DNA of 64,000 nt from NCBI GenBank assembly GCA_020683205.1, contig CP085689.1, positions 496,001 through 560,000 on the forward strand. Direction: 5' to 3'. The position numbers were made by a program, and so were the translations under genes. Shown here in pieces: positions 1 to 9,147 of the stretch. The DNA is from Lentisphaerae bacterium WC36 (GTDB taxonomy: Bacteria > Verrucomicrobiota > Lentisphaeria > Victivallales > SZUA-371). Under the pieces are notes generated by a model, which saw only the letters and a program-made list of their open reading frames with translations, did not search any database and was not told the DNA's origin. Each line of letters opens with the position of its first letter. Position 1 is the first letter of the stretch.

Positions 1-2
1 GC

Positions 3-413
3 CCAAAAGTCAAAATCAGTTTTGTTCCAGATGGGCAGTGGAGTACAGATGAAGATTGGGAAGCTGATGTACACGCAAACCCTACAAAAAAACCTATGCA
101 ATCATCTAATTTAGGAAAATGGGCTGACCTTGACGAAGATGATTTAAGACCACAACCAAAACCATCTTCAGCACCAGGAGTAACACAATTGCCAGCTGTA
201 CATGAATTTGGACACTTTATTGGACTTGATCATCCAGGAGTAGGAGTCGCAGGTGATGAATATAAACATAAAGGAAAAGATAGAAATGGAAATGACGTTG
301 ATGGAGGACATGATTTGATGGGAGGAGGTAATCAAGTTAGACCCTTTTATTTTGATAAATGGAAAAATAAGCTAAATAGTAAAAACTCAGGATGTAGCTA
401 TGAAACAAAGTAA
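3..413 (+). CDS. Rhs-CT toxin, metzincin-like zinc protease (5' partial), cassette 1
   Basis: The reading frame is open from base 3, so the gene begins before the window; an internal ATG lies at 96. Counted from that ATG, residues 36-46 form HEFGHFIGLDH, the HExxHxxGxxH zinc site of metzincins (His36, Glu37, His40, His46), followed by DLMGGG near residue 74 that could be the Met-turn. The upstream in-frame residues (SFVPDGQWSTDEDW) look like toxin domain, not Rhs core. It overlaps the next gene by 14 bp, as expected for a toxin-immunity pair. By analogy with the following cassettes it is the C-terminal toxin of an Rhs protein that would cleave proteins in a competitor. The motif is seen; the Rhs attachment is inferred because the core is outside the window. 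Confidence 0.75.
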   Translation, partial: PKVKISFVPDGQWSTDEDWEADVHANPTKKPMQSSNLGKWADLDEDDLRPQPKPSSAPGVTQLPAVHEFGHFIGLDHPGVGVAGDEYKHKGKDRNGNDVDGGHDLMGGGNQVRPFYFDKWKNKLNSKNSGCSYETK

Positions 414-768
414 AAAAAAAGTTTTTATGAGTTTATTTTTTATAATTTGTTGTTTGATTTTTATCTTTAATTACTTTTTTTTCAAAAGTTCTATTAGGTC
501 TAATATAAATTTTTTTATAATAAAATATAAACTGACAACGATTTCAAATATTAAAAATGAAAAAGAAACATTTAAAGAAATTAATAATCTTATGATACGC
601 ACACATTTATGGCTCAGTTTTTATGATAAGAATGGACAAATTGTGAAACCCCAAATATGTGGTCATTGGAATAGAGTTAAGTCAGTTGCTTTTTGCTTAG
701 AAGGCAAAAATGATATATTTTATGAATTGAAATCTAATCAAAACCTTGGTCAATTATTGGGGGAGTAA
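400..768 (+). CDS. putative immunity protein of cassette 1
   Basis: A 122-aa protein whose ATG lies inside the 3' end of the metzincin toxin gene (14-bp overlap), implying translational coupling. One hydrophobic segment at about residues 9-28 suggests an inner-membrane anchor with a small periplasmic domain containing a few Cys and Trp residues. No family is recognised; the immunity role rests on position alone. Confidence 0.6.
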   Translation: MKQSKKKVFMSLFFIICCLIFIFNYFFFKSSIRSNINFFIIKYKLTTISNIKNEKETFKEINNLMIRTHLWLSFYDKNGQIVKPQICGHWNRVKSVAFCLEGKNDIFYELKSNQNLGQLLGE

Positions 769-828
769 CACTGAGAATGATTTTAATTAATTTATAACAA
801 ATATAAGCTAATAAAAACCGTTAATGAA

Positions 829-1842
829 TTGAATAATGGCTCAATTAGTGATAGATTTGTTTGGTTAGGTGATAATTTATTGGCATTAGAAAAAGATGGC
901 GTGGCATTTAATTACATCGCAGATGGCAATAAAAATATCACGCAGTTAATTAATTTAACAACAGGAGAAATCGCTAATAAATACGATTATAGCCCATTTG
1001 GACAATTAGCAAAAACAGATGAGAATGTTGAAAACGTATTCAAATTCAGTTCTGAATATGCTGAAAAAGAAACAGGTTTAATCTATTACAATTACCGTTA
1101 TTATAACCCAACAACTGGCAAATGGCTCAGCCGCGACCCAATCGGTGAAAGAGGCGGAATGAATGTTTACGGTTTTGTTAATAATAATGTTATAAATTAC
1201 TCTGATAGCTATGGATTAAAAAAAGAATATTGTTGTAAAGAAAAAGATATAAATAAAATTGCAGCACAAAAATCGTTACAAGCTTTTAATGAAGCGAAGA
1301 AAAAAATGCATAGAGCCAAACAGCATAGGGAAAAGGAAAAGCAACAAAATGGACATCCAAAAAAAATATATATTATTACTCAATATCCAGAGAAATGTGG
1401 TCAAATTTGTTGTAGTAAAAAAGGGAACGTAAGTGCAACGGGACCTAAGTCAACACATAAGCAAATTAATATCAAATACCTAGGAACTGACAAGAAAACT
1501 AAAAGTAAAATCTACCTAGTGGAAGTGAAGCCAATGTGCAAGACTACGCATCACAAATTAAAGTGCCCTAAAGGAACTAAAACTGTTGCTGATTATCACT
1601 CTCATAGCGCATCACCAAACTTTAGTCGAGATGATTTAGCCATTGCAAATAGACTTGGTAGACCTATTTATTTAGGATATGATGGTACTGTAAAAAAAGG
1701 AACTCCTAAAGGAAATAAAGAATATGAACTTAATGATGGAAGTGGAACAGCAAAAGGTCCAGTTTTTGATGAACATGAAATAGACCCTAAAACAGGTGAA
1801 CAATCATTAATTAGAGAAGATGTTGGGCTTGCTAATTTATAA
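829..1842 (+). CDS. Rhs core fragment with DUF4329/JAB-like toxin, cassette 2
   Basis: Residues 1-130 are Rhs core end (FNYIADGNKNI, YDYSPFGQL, YYNYRYYNP, RDPIGERGG); homology runs upstream in frame to about 790 with no good start, so the TTG at 829 is nominal. The C-terminal domain (131-337) is Lys/Cys-rich and contains YHSHSASPNFSRDDL (His257, His259, Asp268/269) followed by GRPIYLGYDGTVKK. This HxH...S..D arrangement plus the YLG..GTVK strand matches my recollection of DUF4329, a JAB/MPN-like domain common at Rhs C-termini; a peptidase or deamidase activity is inferred. Two exported or envelope-type candidate immunity genes follow. A second toxin of this type is at 23568-24431. Confidence 0.75.
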   Translation: MNNGSISDRFVWLGDNLLALEKDGVAFNYIADGNKNITQLINLTTGEIANKYDYSPFGQLAKTDENVENVFKFSSEYAEKETGLIYYNYRYYNPTTGKWLSRDPIGERGGMNVYGFVNNNVINYSDSYGLKKEYCCKEKDINKIAAQKSLQAFNEAKKKMHRAKQHREKEKQQNGHPKKIYIITQYPEKCGQICCSKKGNVSATGPKSTHKQINIKYLGTDKKTKSKIYLVEVKPMCKTTHHKLKCPKGTKTVADYHSHSASPNFSRDDLAIANRLGRPIYLGYDGTVKKGTPKGNKEYELNDGSGTAKGPVFDEHEIDPKTGEQSLIREDVGLANL

Positions 1843-1856
1843 GAAAAGGTTATAAT

Positions 1857-2600
1857 ATGAAAAAAATATTTATTACATTATTTTATTTATTAATTTTAAG
1901 CTATGTGAATTTAAATGCTAAAAGTAATGATAAATTTATTTTTAATTTAGAATACATCTTGATGAAAGGAAGTTATAAAAATCATTCTCTCAAAAAAATA
2001 TTTAAAATTGATAGTAAAATTAATTTATCTGTTAAGAAAAATAGTATATTTGAAACATTAAAAAATATGTGTGCTAATAATATAAACACACAATTTTTCA
2101 ATAAAAGAATTTTACTATCTTATGTTGAAGGTCCATATATTGATAAATATTCTCGTTTTGATTTTAATGGAATTACAATGAAGGAATTTATTGATACTCT
2201 TAATTTCAATAAATTTTTAATTTTTAAATTTTTTAAATGTAATGAAAATTATTATTTCTTTTTTAAACATGAACAACCTATTCTTGTAAGTGAAACTATT
2301 ACTCCTGTTTTTAATGTAAAGAAAATTATGGAAAAAATTAGTAGCAAGGATAGTCATAAAGTTAATTTGAATAATTATTTAGAACAATTTGGAATAAGGC
2401 GCAGAAATGATAAATTTTTTACAGTTGATTTTTTTAAAAATTATTCTTTTATATCTGATCCAAATAAAAGTTTTAATGACGTGATAATAATAAAAGCTTC
2501 AAAAGAAAACTCCTGTGAAGCTTTAAAAGTAATGCACATTTTAGATTTTTTAAATAAAGGAATCAATATAGTAAAATTAGAAAAAAATCAAAAATTATAA
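1857..2600 (+). CDS. putative exported immunity protein A of cassette 2, STN-like
   Basis: A 247-aa protein with an N-terminal signal peptide (hydrophobic residues 5-21, likely cleavage after NAK). The mature part has the rhythm of short secretin/TonB N-terminal (STN) domains: a strand, then xxxxIFETLKNMC and FNGITMKEFIDTL helices. Its start lies 14 bp after the toxin stop. Periplasmic location fits protection against a peptidase acting on the envelope. The STN resemblance is by eye and weak; the pairing is by position. Confidence 0.55.
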   Translation: MKKIFITLFYLLILSYVNLNAKSNDKFIFNLEYILMKGSYKNHSLKKIFKIDSKINLSVKKNSIFETLKNMCANNINTQFFNKRILLSYVEGPYIDKYSRFDFNGITMKEFIDTLNFNKFLIFKFFKCNENYYFFFKHEQPILVSETITPVFNVKKIMEKISSKDSHKVNLNNYLEQFGIRRRNDKFFTVDFFKNYSFISDPNKSFNDVIIIKASKENSCEALKVMHILDFLNKGINIVKLEKNQKL

Positions 2601-2611
2601 AAGAAGGTGAT

Positions 2612-3244
2612 ATGTTGACATCAGGTCAAATTTCACAACGGTTTGATTTTTCATTAATTGATTATAATGAATCAGATTTGATAGACTCTAATATCAAGTT
2701 TGATTTAGAATATGATGCGATTTCTGTTGGTGAGGCTTTAGAACTAGCTTTTGAAAAATATTTGTCTCATTATGATATGGAAGATACTTTTTTTGATGAA
2801 TCTATTATCAAAATTATTAAAAATCATGATTTATTAAAAAAATATATATCCCTTTCACTAAAAGAGATAACTTTAGCTGAGGCTTTAAATATAATACTAC
2901 ACTCCACTAACTATGATTATTTTATAAATGATATTGATAATAAAAAAACATTGTGTATTTTTGATGACTCTATTAGTAACTCATTGAGTATACCTTATAT
3001 CAAATCTTATCAAATTTCAGAGCAAATTCTGAATAACTTGGGATATATTTTAAAAAGTGGTTTTTTTGACATTACAGATTATTTCAAAAGTAAGAAATTA
3101 ATATCAAATGGTAAAATTTTATATTTTTATAAAGAACAATATCAAAATCCGTTTATTATTTTTATTAATTTGAATAGTGGAGATATAAAAAAGTTAAAAA
3201 CAGTTCTTTTTTTGAGTGCCAATGGGTTCGAATTAAGGTTATAG
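2612..3244 (+). CDS. putative second immunity or accessory protein of cassette 2, STN-like
   Basis: A 210-aa protein preceded by GAAGGTG upstream of its ATG. It lacks a signal peptide, unlike nearly every other immunity candidate here. Two segments, ISVGEALELAFEKY and ISLSLKEITLAEALNIIL, resemble the helix of STN domains and echo the protein encoded just upstream, so the two may be diverged duplicates or two parts of one immunity. It could have lost its leader by recombination. Function unassigned. Confidence 0.45.
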   Translation: MLTSGQISQRFDFSLIDYNESDLIDSNIKFDLEYDAISVGEALELAFEKYLSHYDMEDTFFDESIIKIIKNHDLLKKYISLSLKEITLAEALNIILHSTNYDYFINDIDNKKTLCIFDDSISNSLSIPYIKSYQISEQILNNLGYILKSGFFDITDYFKSKKLISNGKILYFYKEQYQNPFIIFINLNSGDIKKLKTVLFLSANGFELRL

Positions 3245-3335
3245 TAGAACCATTATTTACCGCTAAAATAATTTTTATTTTACATTAATATTATATTGCA
3301 CCCATCTAAGAATGTGTTAAATTAAGGTAGTCTTT

Positions 3336-3346
3336 GGAGGTGAATT
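3336..3346 (+). promoter_or_regulatory. strong ribosome binding site before a truncated Rhs core
   Basis: GGAGG at 3336-3340 sits 6 nt before ATG 3347. This is unusual for the array, where most core fragments begin without any Shine-Dalgarno sequence, and it shows that cassette 3 could be translated as a short protein starting MKRKLLGDN. Confidence 0.6.
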
Positions 3347-4393
3347 ATGAAACGTAAATTGTTAGGTGATAATTTATTGGCATTAGAAAAAGATGGTGTA
3401 GCATTTAATTACATCGCCGATGGTAATAAAAATATTACGCAGTTAATTAATTTAACAACAGGAGAAATCGCTAATAAATACGATTATAGCCCGTTTGGAC
3501 AATTAGCAAAAACTGATGAGAATGTTGAAAACGTATTCAAATTCAGTAGTGAATATGCCGAAAAAGAAACAGGTCTAGTTTACTATAATTACCGTTATTA
3601 TAACCCAACAACAGGAAAATGGCTCAGCAGAGACCCAATCCAAGAAAAAGGAGGATATAATCTATATCATTTTGTTTACAATAGACCTATTAATTATTAT
3701 GATCGTCATGGACTAAAAGCAGCTTCCGGAGAAAGCAGTGAAGAAAAATGTACTGTTGTAGTTATGTGGGGACATGGTTTTAACTTTCCTGAAAAATTAA
3801 ATGAGTTTAATAAAAATGATAAGGGCTGTGCAGTTGCATCAGGTTTAGGATGTGATAGAAATGGTCTTAATAATAGTAATGGAATAGGTAATGATTTTCC
3901 TAATACTGATGGTCATTCTATTGGAATGTATGACCCTAGCCGACCTTTTGCTAGTGGTGATGTTGATTCCGATGAAGCAAATGGAGGAAGAAATAAAATA
4001 TATAAAGATATTGATGACCCTAAACTGAAGTCAGCAAAAGGTTTTACACGTTTAATCTATGATGCATGGGGCAGTGCATTAAGAAAAGCGTCTGAAATGG
4101 CTGAAGATTGTAAATGCGAATGTGACTTCATTAAAGTTGAATTTAGAGCAGTTGGAGGTCATGATTCAGATAAAGGAAAAAGCACACTGAACAATAGATA
4201 TGATACTGCCTATTCAGATAAAAAGAAAAATAAGAAAAATAAAAGATATATAGATAAATATCAAGGATATAAAATTGAAAAATATGATGAAAATGGTATC
4301 TCAGGAAAAAAAGCAACGCCTCAAAATGCTCCATTACTACCACAAGTTGGAGAAAAACATTACATTAAATGTAAATCTAATTCAAAAAATTAA
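3347..4393 (+). CDS. Rhs core fragment with possible clan CD-like peptidase toxin, cassette 3
   Basis: Residues 1-123 are Rhs core end, joined to a leader with a good RBS. The C-terminal domain (124-348) begins CTVVVMWGHGFN (His143) and has ASGLGCD (Cys169), then FTRLIYDAWGSALRKA and DCKCECDFIKVEFR. The same order occurs in the cassettes at 6523 and 18137. A hydrophobic strand ending in GHG, then one ending in GC about 25 residues later, is the His/Cys dyad layout of clan CD (caspase/gingipain/C80) peptidases; that assignment is inference from motif spacing. The lipoprotein gene that follows is its likely immunity. Confidence 0.65.
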   Translation: MKRKLLGDNLLALEKDGVAFNYIADGNKNITQLINLTTGEIANKYDYSPFGQLAKTDENVENVFKFSSEYAEKETGLVYYNYRYYNPTTGKWLSRDPIQEKGGYNLYHFVYNRPINYYDRHGLKAASGESSEEKCTVVVMWGHGFNFPEKLNEFNKNDKGCAVASGLGCDRNGLNNSNGIGNDFPNTDGHSIGMYDPSRPFASGDVDSDEANGGRNKIYKDIDDPKLKSAKGFTRLIYDAWGSALRKASEMAEDCKCECDFIKVEFRAVGGHDSDKGKSTLNNRYDTAYSDKKKNKKNKRYIDKYQGYKIEKYDENGISGKKATPQNAPLLPQVGEKHYIKCKSNSKN

Positions 4394-4411
4394 AACAATA
4401 TGGAGAATAGA

Positions 4412-4990
4412 ATGAAAAAGCTGATACCCCTCTTTATTTTAGTTAATTCACTCTTTTTAGTGTTACTAACTAATTGTCAAAATCAAGATCAACAACATAC
4501 TGTCAAAAAATCAGATTTCTTAGATGTTTCCAAGTTAAAAGAAATCTCTAGAGTAGATTTTTATAATAAAATTAAAAATGCTGATCGTGCAGTATTTGTT
4601 TTAATGAAAGTAAAAACTCCTAGCAAAGGTAAGTTTTTACTTAATAAACAGGGTTTAGTTCACAAGCAGTGGGTACATAGCCGCACACCCGTAAAAACAA
4701 GTATTTTTAAAAGGGCAAAAAAATTGATTTTAAATAATACTGTAGAATCCGTTTATCTTAGTGATCATTGGTTTAATATGTACGCTTTTGAATTTTACCA
4801 AGAAAATAAATTTATTTTTACTGTTTTTGTTGATTTTTATAGCTCTGAATTGTATTGCTATGACAGCAGAACTAAAATTCATTTGAATCCCAAAAAAGGG
4901 TCTGTCCTAAATTTTTTAATTAACGGCTATTGTTTTCCGTCTATAGATCCAAAAGCCTCTGAGCAATTAGATAAATTAAGATGGAATTAA
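4412..4990 (+). CDS. putative immunity lipoprotein of cassette 3
   Basis: A 192-aa protein starting MKKLIPLFILVNS with lipobox LLTNC, so probably a lipoprotein. ATG 4412 is preferred over ATG 4400 because GGAG at 4402-4405 is correctly placed for it. The mature domain is rich in Phe, Tyr and Trp with no recognised family. The next Rhs core fragment continues in the same reading frame right after this TAA, so a recombination junction sits at this stop codon. Confidence 0.6.
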   Translation: MKKLIPLFILVNSLFLVLLTNCQNQDQQHTVKKSDFLDVSKLKEISRVDFYNKIKNADRAVFVLMKVKTPSKGKFLLNKQGLVHKQWVHSRTPVKTSIFKRAKKLILNNTVESVYLSDHWFNMYAFEFYQENKFIFTVFVDFYSSELYCYDSRTKIHLNPKKGSVLNFLINGYCFPSIDPKASEQLDKLRWN

Positions 4991-5014
4991 GCTGTATATG
5001 GCAAATTAGATGGT

Positions 5015-5956
5015 GTGGTATTTAATTACATCGCTGATGGCAATAAAAATATTACGCAGTTAATTAATTTAACAACAGGAGAAATCGCTAATAAATACGA
5101 TTATAGCCCATTTGGACAATTAGCAAAAACAGATGAGAATGTTGAAAACGTATTCAAATTCAGTTCTGAATGTGCTGAAAAAGAAACAGGTTTAATCTAT
5201 TACAATTACCGTTATTATAACCCAACAACTGGAAAATGGACAAAAAGAGATACTGTTCAAGAACTTGGTGGAGAAAATTTGTATGGATTTACTTTTGGTG
5301 ATTCAATTAATTATTTTGATTTCTTAGGTTTAACAAGTAGTACTTACTTTCCAGGTATTGGGAATCGACCGCAATCACAATTGGAACATAGTGATGAAGA
5401 GTTTGAAAGTGATTATAATGATGACGATAAAATAGGTGTAAACAATTGTTATACTTATGCTTGTGGATTTGATTATTCAACAGATCCTAAAAAAGGAAAC
5501 AAGCCACCTTTAAATAACGATGGTAATACTAATGGAATGTTAGAGCCTGGATCTGCGTCCAGAAAAGGATCATCAATTGACCCTAATAGTGATACTTGGA
5601 AAACCGCTTGCGAAAAATTAAAGGACGGTGCGGTTAGTGATAAAAGGGCCAAGCGTATGGAAGAGGGGCAAACTTCTTGTCCTAAGTGTTGGCATAGAGT
5701 TGCTCTTGTTATTACGGATGTTAAAGGTCAAGATAATAGAGATATTGATTACCATTGGTATCGTGAACATTCTGATGGATCGTGGTCTCATAAACGTGGA
5801 AAAGGAAAAGTTACAGATAAAGATGCGTCTAAAAATAAAATTAAAAATCCAAAAAAAGCTGACAGAGATTATACTGAAAATGGAAAATATATCTATAGAC
5901 CTAATTATAAACATTTCTGTGGTTATATGTGTGCTAAAGATGAACATGTAAAGTAG
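5015..5956 (+). CDS. Rhs core fragment with NCYxYA/DYHWYR papain-like toxin, cassette 4
   Basis: Core homology starts at about 5006 (LDGVVFNYIADG); the GTG at 5015 is nominal. After the core comes a linker, LTSSTYFPGIGNRPQSQL, also found in cassette 8. The toxin domain carries NNCYTYA (Cys145), CPKCWHR, DIDYHWYREHSDGSWSHK (His247), VTDKDAS and HFCGYMC. Cys in an NC(Y)xYA helix followed by His on a strand is a papain-like cysteine peptidase/amidase arrangement. Cassette 6 has the same family with a different immunity gene. Motifs are seen; the fold is inferred. Confidence 0.65.
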   Translation: MVFNYIADGNKNITQLINLTTGEIANKYDYSPFGQLAKTDENVENVFKFSSECAEKETGLIYYNYRYYNPTTGKWTKRDTVQELGGENLYGFTFGDSINYFDFLGLTSSTYFPGIGNRPQSQLEHSDEEFESDYNDDDKIGVNNCYTYACGFDYSTDPKKGNKPPLNNDGNTNGMLEPGSASRKGSSIDPNSDTWKTACEKLKDGAVSDKRAKRMEEGQTSCPKCWHRVALVITDVKGQDNRDIDYHWYREHSDGSWSHKRGKGKVTDKDASKNKIKNPKKADRDYTENGKYIYRPNYKHFCGYMCAKDEHVK

Positions 5957-5965
5957 GAGTTTTGT

Positions 5966-6463
5966 ATGAAAAAAAATTTAATAATTGTAGTATTGGCAAC
6001 TATCATAATTCTTTTAGGAATTTTACTATTAATTCTTTTACATAGAAATCAAAAAAAATATTCAACAGAGACAAGTTCAAAATCTAACTATAGAACGGAA
6101 ATTATTTCAAAATCTTACTTGGCTAGGAAAGGACCGTATAAATCATTTGAGCAATTTTTCAAGGAAATTTATAATAAAGATACAAAATATGAAAGTTATT
6201 ATATATGCCATGAAATCGATGAGCTTAAATTCTATGTGGTTTATACCGCACTTAATTCAAAAAATTATTATACTCCAGATATAGATTTATATTGTTTTTA
6301 TAAAAATGAGGTAAAGATTATTTATCAACCTAAATATTATGTTGGAACTATCGTAAAGAGGGAAAACGATAATTTGATTTTTTGTGATATAGATGATGAA
6401 AAGGCGTATATAATTTTTGAAAATAAATTTCTCACTAGCAAGGCATTTATTCATAGTTTTTAA
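5966..6463 (+). CDS. putative membrane-anchored immunity protein of cassette 4
   Basis: A 165-aa protein with one N-terminal membrane helix (about residues 5-26) and a Tyr-rich soluble part (YESYYICHEIDELKFYVVYT). It follows the toxin by 9 bp with AGGAG at 5956-5960 upstream of its ATG. No family recognised and no evident similarity to the immunity of cassette 6, although the two toxins are related. Confidence 0.55.
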   Translation: MKKNLIIVVLATIIILLGILLLILLHRNQKKYSTETSSKSNYRTEIISKSYLARKGPYKSFEQFFKEIYNKDTKYESYYICHEIDELKFYVVYTALNSKNYYTPDIDLYCFYKNEVKIIYQPKYYVGTIVKRENDNLIFCDIDDEKAYIIFENKFLTSKAFIHSF

Positions 6464-6522
6464 TTAATAAATAATTTTCTATATGAGAATTTTTATAAAA
6501 ATGCATATAATGCTATAAAAGC

Positions 6523-7500
6523 ATGACTCTGTTAGTAAGATTAACGAATAGTGCTATAATAAATAAGTATGATTATGGCCCATTTGGACAATTAGCAAAA
6601 ACAGATGAGAATGTTGAAAACGCATTCAAATTCAGTAGCGAATACGCCGAAAAAGAAACAGGCTTAATTTATTACAATTACCGTTATTACAACCCAAGCA
6701 CAGGAAAATGGTTAAAACGTGACCCAATCCAAGAAAAAGGAGGGGTAAATCTTTATGTAATACTTGGAGCAGATCCACTTAATTATTCCGATTTATACGG
6801 ATTGAAAGAAGTTTCAGAAGAAAAAAATAAAGAAAAGTGTAAAGTCGTTCTATTATGGGGGCATAATGGTGATGTTCAGGATGGAATTGAAAAATTTGAT
6901 AAAAATAAAGATAAGTGTAGTTGCGTTGGAGGTGTGGCTTGTTATACTGATGGTAGAAATGGTATAAAAGGTATGCCTAATTGTGCTGGAGGTCTTGTAG
7001 GAACTGATCCTGGTTGTTCAAATGGAGGTTATTATGAAAAATACAAAAAACAATACCCTAATGATAGTGAAGCTAAAGCGTTACATAGCTCTTTTACTCG
7101 CTTAATGATGCAGGCGTGGTTTGCTACATTAAATAAAGCTTATAAAATGTCCCAAAACTGTGATTGTGATTGTAAAAATATAAGCGTGGAATTTAGGGTT
7201 TCATCAAAATATAAGGGCGTAGCATTAGATTATAGATACAGGGGTGATAGACCAAAATCTGACAAAAATGGTAAAATTGTTGAAGGAGAGTATGAGTATC
7301 AAGGGCAGAACAGGTATAAAAAATATTATTATAATGAAGAAGGTAAGCGTGCGGAGTGGGATGGGAAAACGCCATGTGGTAAACACAAGCCTTCATTTCC
7401 ATCGCCTTATTATGATAAGAAAGGGCAACAAAAGAATAAATATCCTAAAATATTGCCTTTAAATAATGATAAATTTAGTTTTCCATGTAAAAATAAGTAA
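6523..7500 (+). CDS. Rhs core fragment with possible clan CD-like peptidase toxin, cassette 5
   Basis: The core is short and enters through a variant, LTNSAIINKYDYGPFGQL, shared in type with the cassette at 18137. The toxin domain (about 95-325) has CKVVLLWGHNGD (His114), CVGGVACYTDG (Cys140), FTRLMMQAWFATLNKA and NCDCDCKNISVEFR. His-Cys spacing is 26 residues, identical to cassette 3. It extends further with a charged Tyr-rich tail. Function as a cysteine peptidase is a motif-based inference. Confidence 0.6.
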   Translation: MTLLVRLTNSAIINKYDYGPFGQLAKTDENVENAFKFSSEYAEKETGLIYYNYRYYNPSTGKWLKRDPIQEKGGVNLYVILGADPLNYSDLYGLKEVSEEKNKEKCKVVLLWGHNGDVQDGIEKFDKNKDKCSCVGGVACYTDGRNGIKGMPNCAGGLVGTDPGCSNGGYYEKYKKQYPNDSEAKALHSSFTRLMMQAWFATLNKAYKMSQNCDCDCKNISVEFRVSSKYKGVALDYRYRGDRPKSDKNGKIVEGEYEYQGQNRYKKYYYNEEGKRAEWDGKTPCGKHKPSFPSPYYDKKGQQKNKYPKILPLNNDKFSFPCKNK

Positions 7501-7518
7501 TTAAAAGAGATTCGTAAT

Positions 7519-8133
7519 ATGATTAATACAGTACTAACAATTCCCATTGTTTTTTCGATAGCCATTGAGCTTAATCAAATTCAAACTAAGCCTGTAAAAA
7601 GAATTTTAGAAAAATCTTGTAAAAATGGCGATATTAATTATGTGATAAATAATTGTGATCAACTTACAGTGGTTGTGCTAAAAGAAGAAGAGCTCTACAA
7701 AAAGTATATTCGAAATTTGCCACAAAGTATAGTTAAAAATTGTAGAATAAAAGATGAGTTTATCCGAAAGAAAATTGTTTGTGAAAAAGGTATTCGTAAA
7801 CTATTTTTGGAAACAATGAATAGTGGAGGTCGTACTTATGGTGGGGGAATTGATGCCTTATTTCTTTACTATGCTTTTGAACTTTCATATCAAAACACCC
7901 CTATGCTGGCTATTATTCCAAATGTTGTTGGGTATGATATTTACACTTTTCCTAGAAATAGTAAAATGATTTATGGAGGAATGGATGAAATCTTAACTCA
8001 TAAGCTTAATCATGTTTTTTTTATGGCGTTATGGTTAAATAAATATAGAAAATTGCATCTTAGAAAAAATAAGAATGAGCCTTGTAAAGAGGAGACTTGT
8101 TTAGAATTACCGTTTGAAGATAACTTGTTATGA
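7519..8133 (+). CDS. putative immunity protein of cassette 5
   Basis: A 204-aa protein directly after the toxin. The first 17 residues are moderately hydrophobic (INTVLTIPIVFSIAIE) but not a clear signal peptide, so location is uncertain; a second nonpolar stretch lies near PMLAIIPNVVGYDIY. No family recognised; assigned by position. Confidence 0.5.
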   Translation: MINTVLTIPIVFSIAIELNQIQTKPVKRILEKSCKNGDINYVINNCDQLTVVVLKEEELYKKYIRNLPQSIVKNCRIKDEFIRKKIVCEKGIRKLFLETMNSGGRTYGGGIDALFLYYAFELSYQNTPMLAIIPNVVGYDIYTFPRNSKMIYGGMDEILTHKLNHVFFMALWLNKYRKLHLRKNKNEPCKEETCLELPFEDNLL

Positions 8134-8185
8134 GTAGTAAATTTCTAAGTCATTAGCATATAAGCTAATAAAAACCGTTGATGAG

Positions 8186-9133
8186 TTGAATAATGGCTCA
8201 ATAAGTGATAGATTTGTTTGGTTAGGTGATAATTTATTGGCATTAGAAAAAGATGGCGTGGCATTTAATTACATCGCAGATGGCAATAAAAATATCACAC
8301 AGTTGATTGATATGAGTTCGGGTTCGGTTGCGAATCTTTATGATTATTCGCCATTCGGTCAGTTATCAAAAAATACCGAAACTGTGGCGAATGTATTCAA
8401 ATTTTCAAGCGAATACGCTGAAAAAGAAACAGGTCTAATCTATTACAATTACCGTTATTACAACCCAACCGTCGGAAAATGGACAAAACGCGACCCAATA
8501 GAAGAACAAGGAGGATTAAATGTTTATGCTTTCGTTGATAATGATAGTGTTATATACACTGATAGTCTTGGATTACATTTTACTAGTGATCCTACGATGA
8601 ATCAACACTCTCATGATACACCTAGAAAATCTGAAAAAAATTATAATGGGTGGAGTAATGACAAAAATAGCGATGATAGAAAGTATAATAATTGCTATGG
8701 TTATGCAATTAATCGTAAAGCTCCTAAAGGTTCTTATGGATCGCGTCCGGGTCAAAAAGGAGGAACTGCTACTGAACCAATTGATGATAACACTGATAAT
8801 TTAGAAAATCCTCAAAACTATTGTGCCGAATTGCGGAGAAGAGCAAAAAGTGATGGTTTAAAAATGAGTTCTATGCATAAAAAATGTCCTGCTTGCTATC
8901 ATAAAGTTGTCGCGTTCGCCTCAGAAAGGTACGGTCGTAATAAAGCGTATAGAGATTATCATTGGTATCGTAAAGATGATGATGGAACCTGGTCTAGTAA
9001 GGAAGGCCATGGTGGCAAGATTAGCAATAAAGATAAAGATGGAAAAATAATAACTGATCCTGTTACCGCTAATAGAGGAGATTATACATATTTCTGTGCA
9101 TACATGTGTGCTCCTGATAAATGGGAAAATTAA
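8186..9133 (+). CDS. Rhs core fragment with NCYxYA/DYHWYR papain-like toxin, cassette 6
   Basis: Core homology runs from about 8158; the TTG at 8186 is nominal. The core is of the IDMSSGSVAN haplotype, unlike cassettes 2-5. The toxin domain (131-315) has NNCYGYA (Cys170), CPACYHK, DYHWYRKDDDGTWSSK (His259), NKDKDGKIITDP and YFCAYMC, matching cassette 4 motif by motif. It lacks the LTSSTY linker. Predicted papain-like peptidase or amidase. Confidence 0.65.
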   Translation: MNNGSISDRFVWLGDNLLALEKDGVAFNYIADGNKNITQLIDMSSGSVANLYDYSPFGQLSKNTETVANVFKFSSEYAEKETGLIYYNYRYYNPTVGKWTKRDPIEEQGGLNVYAFVDNDSVIYTDSLGLHFTSDPTMNQHSHDTPRKSEKNYNGWSNDKNSDDRKYNNCYGYAINRKAPKGSYGSRPGQKGGTATEPIDDNTDNLENPQNYCAELRRRAKSDGLKMSSMHKKCPACYHKVVAFASERYGRNKAYRDYHWYRKDDDGTWSSKEGHGGKISNKDKDGKIITDPVTANRGDYTYFCAYMCAPDKWEN

Positions 9134-9147
9134 TGGAATTCTGATAA

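Noticed and set aside
5618-5947. Antisense open frames over toxin domains (here, and at 20760, 25587, 42054, 61263 and others)
   Set aside because: They mirror strong + or - strand coding genes, have no RBS or family, and reflect the skewed codon use of the real genes.
7193-7462. Overlapping frames inside the cassette 5 toxin
   Set aside because: Both lie within a well-supported toxin domain shared with cassettes 3 and 12.
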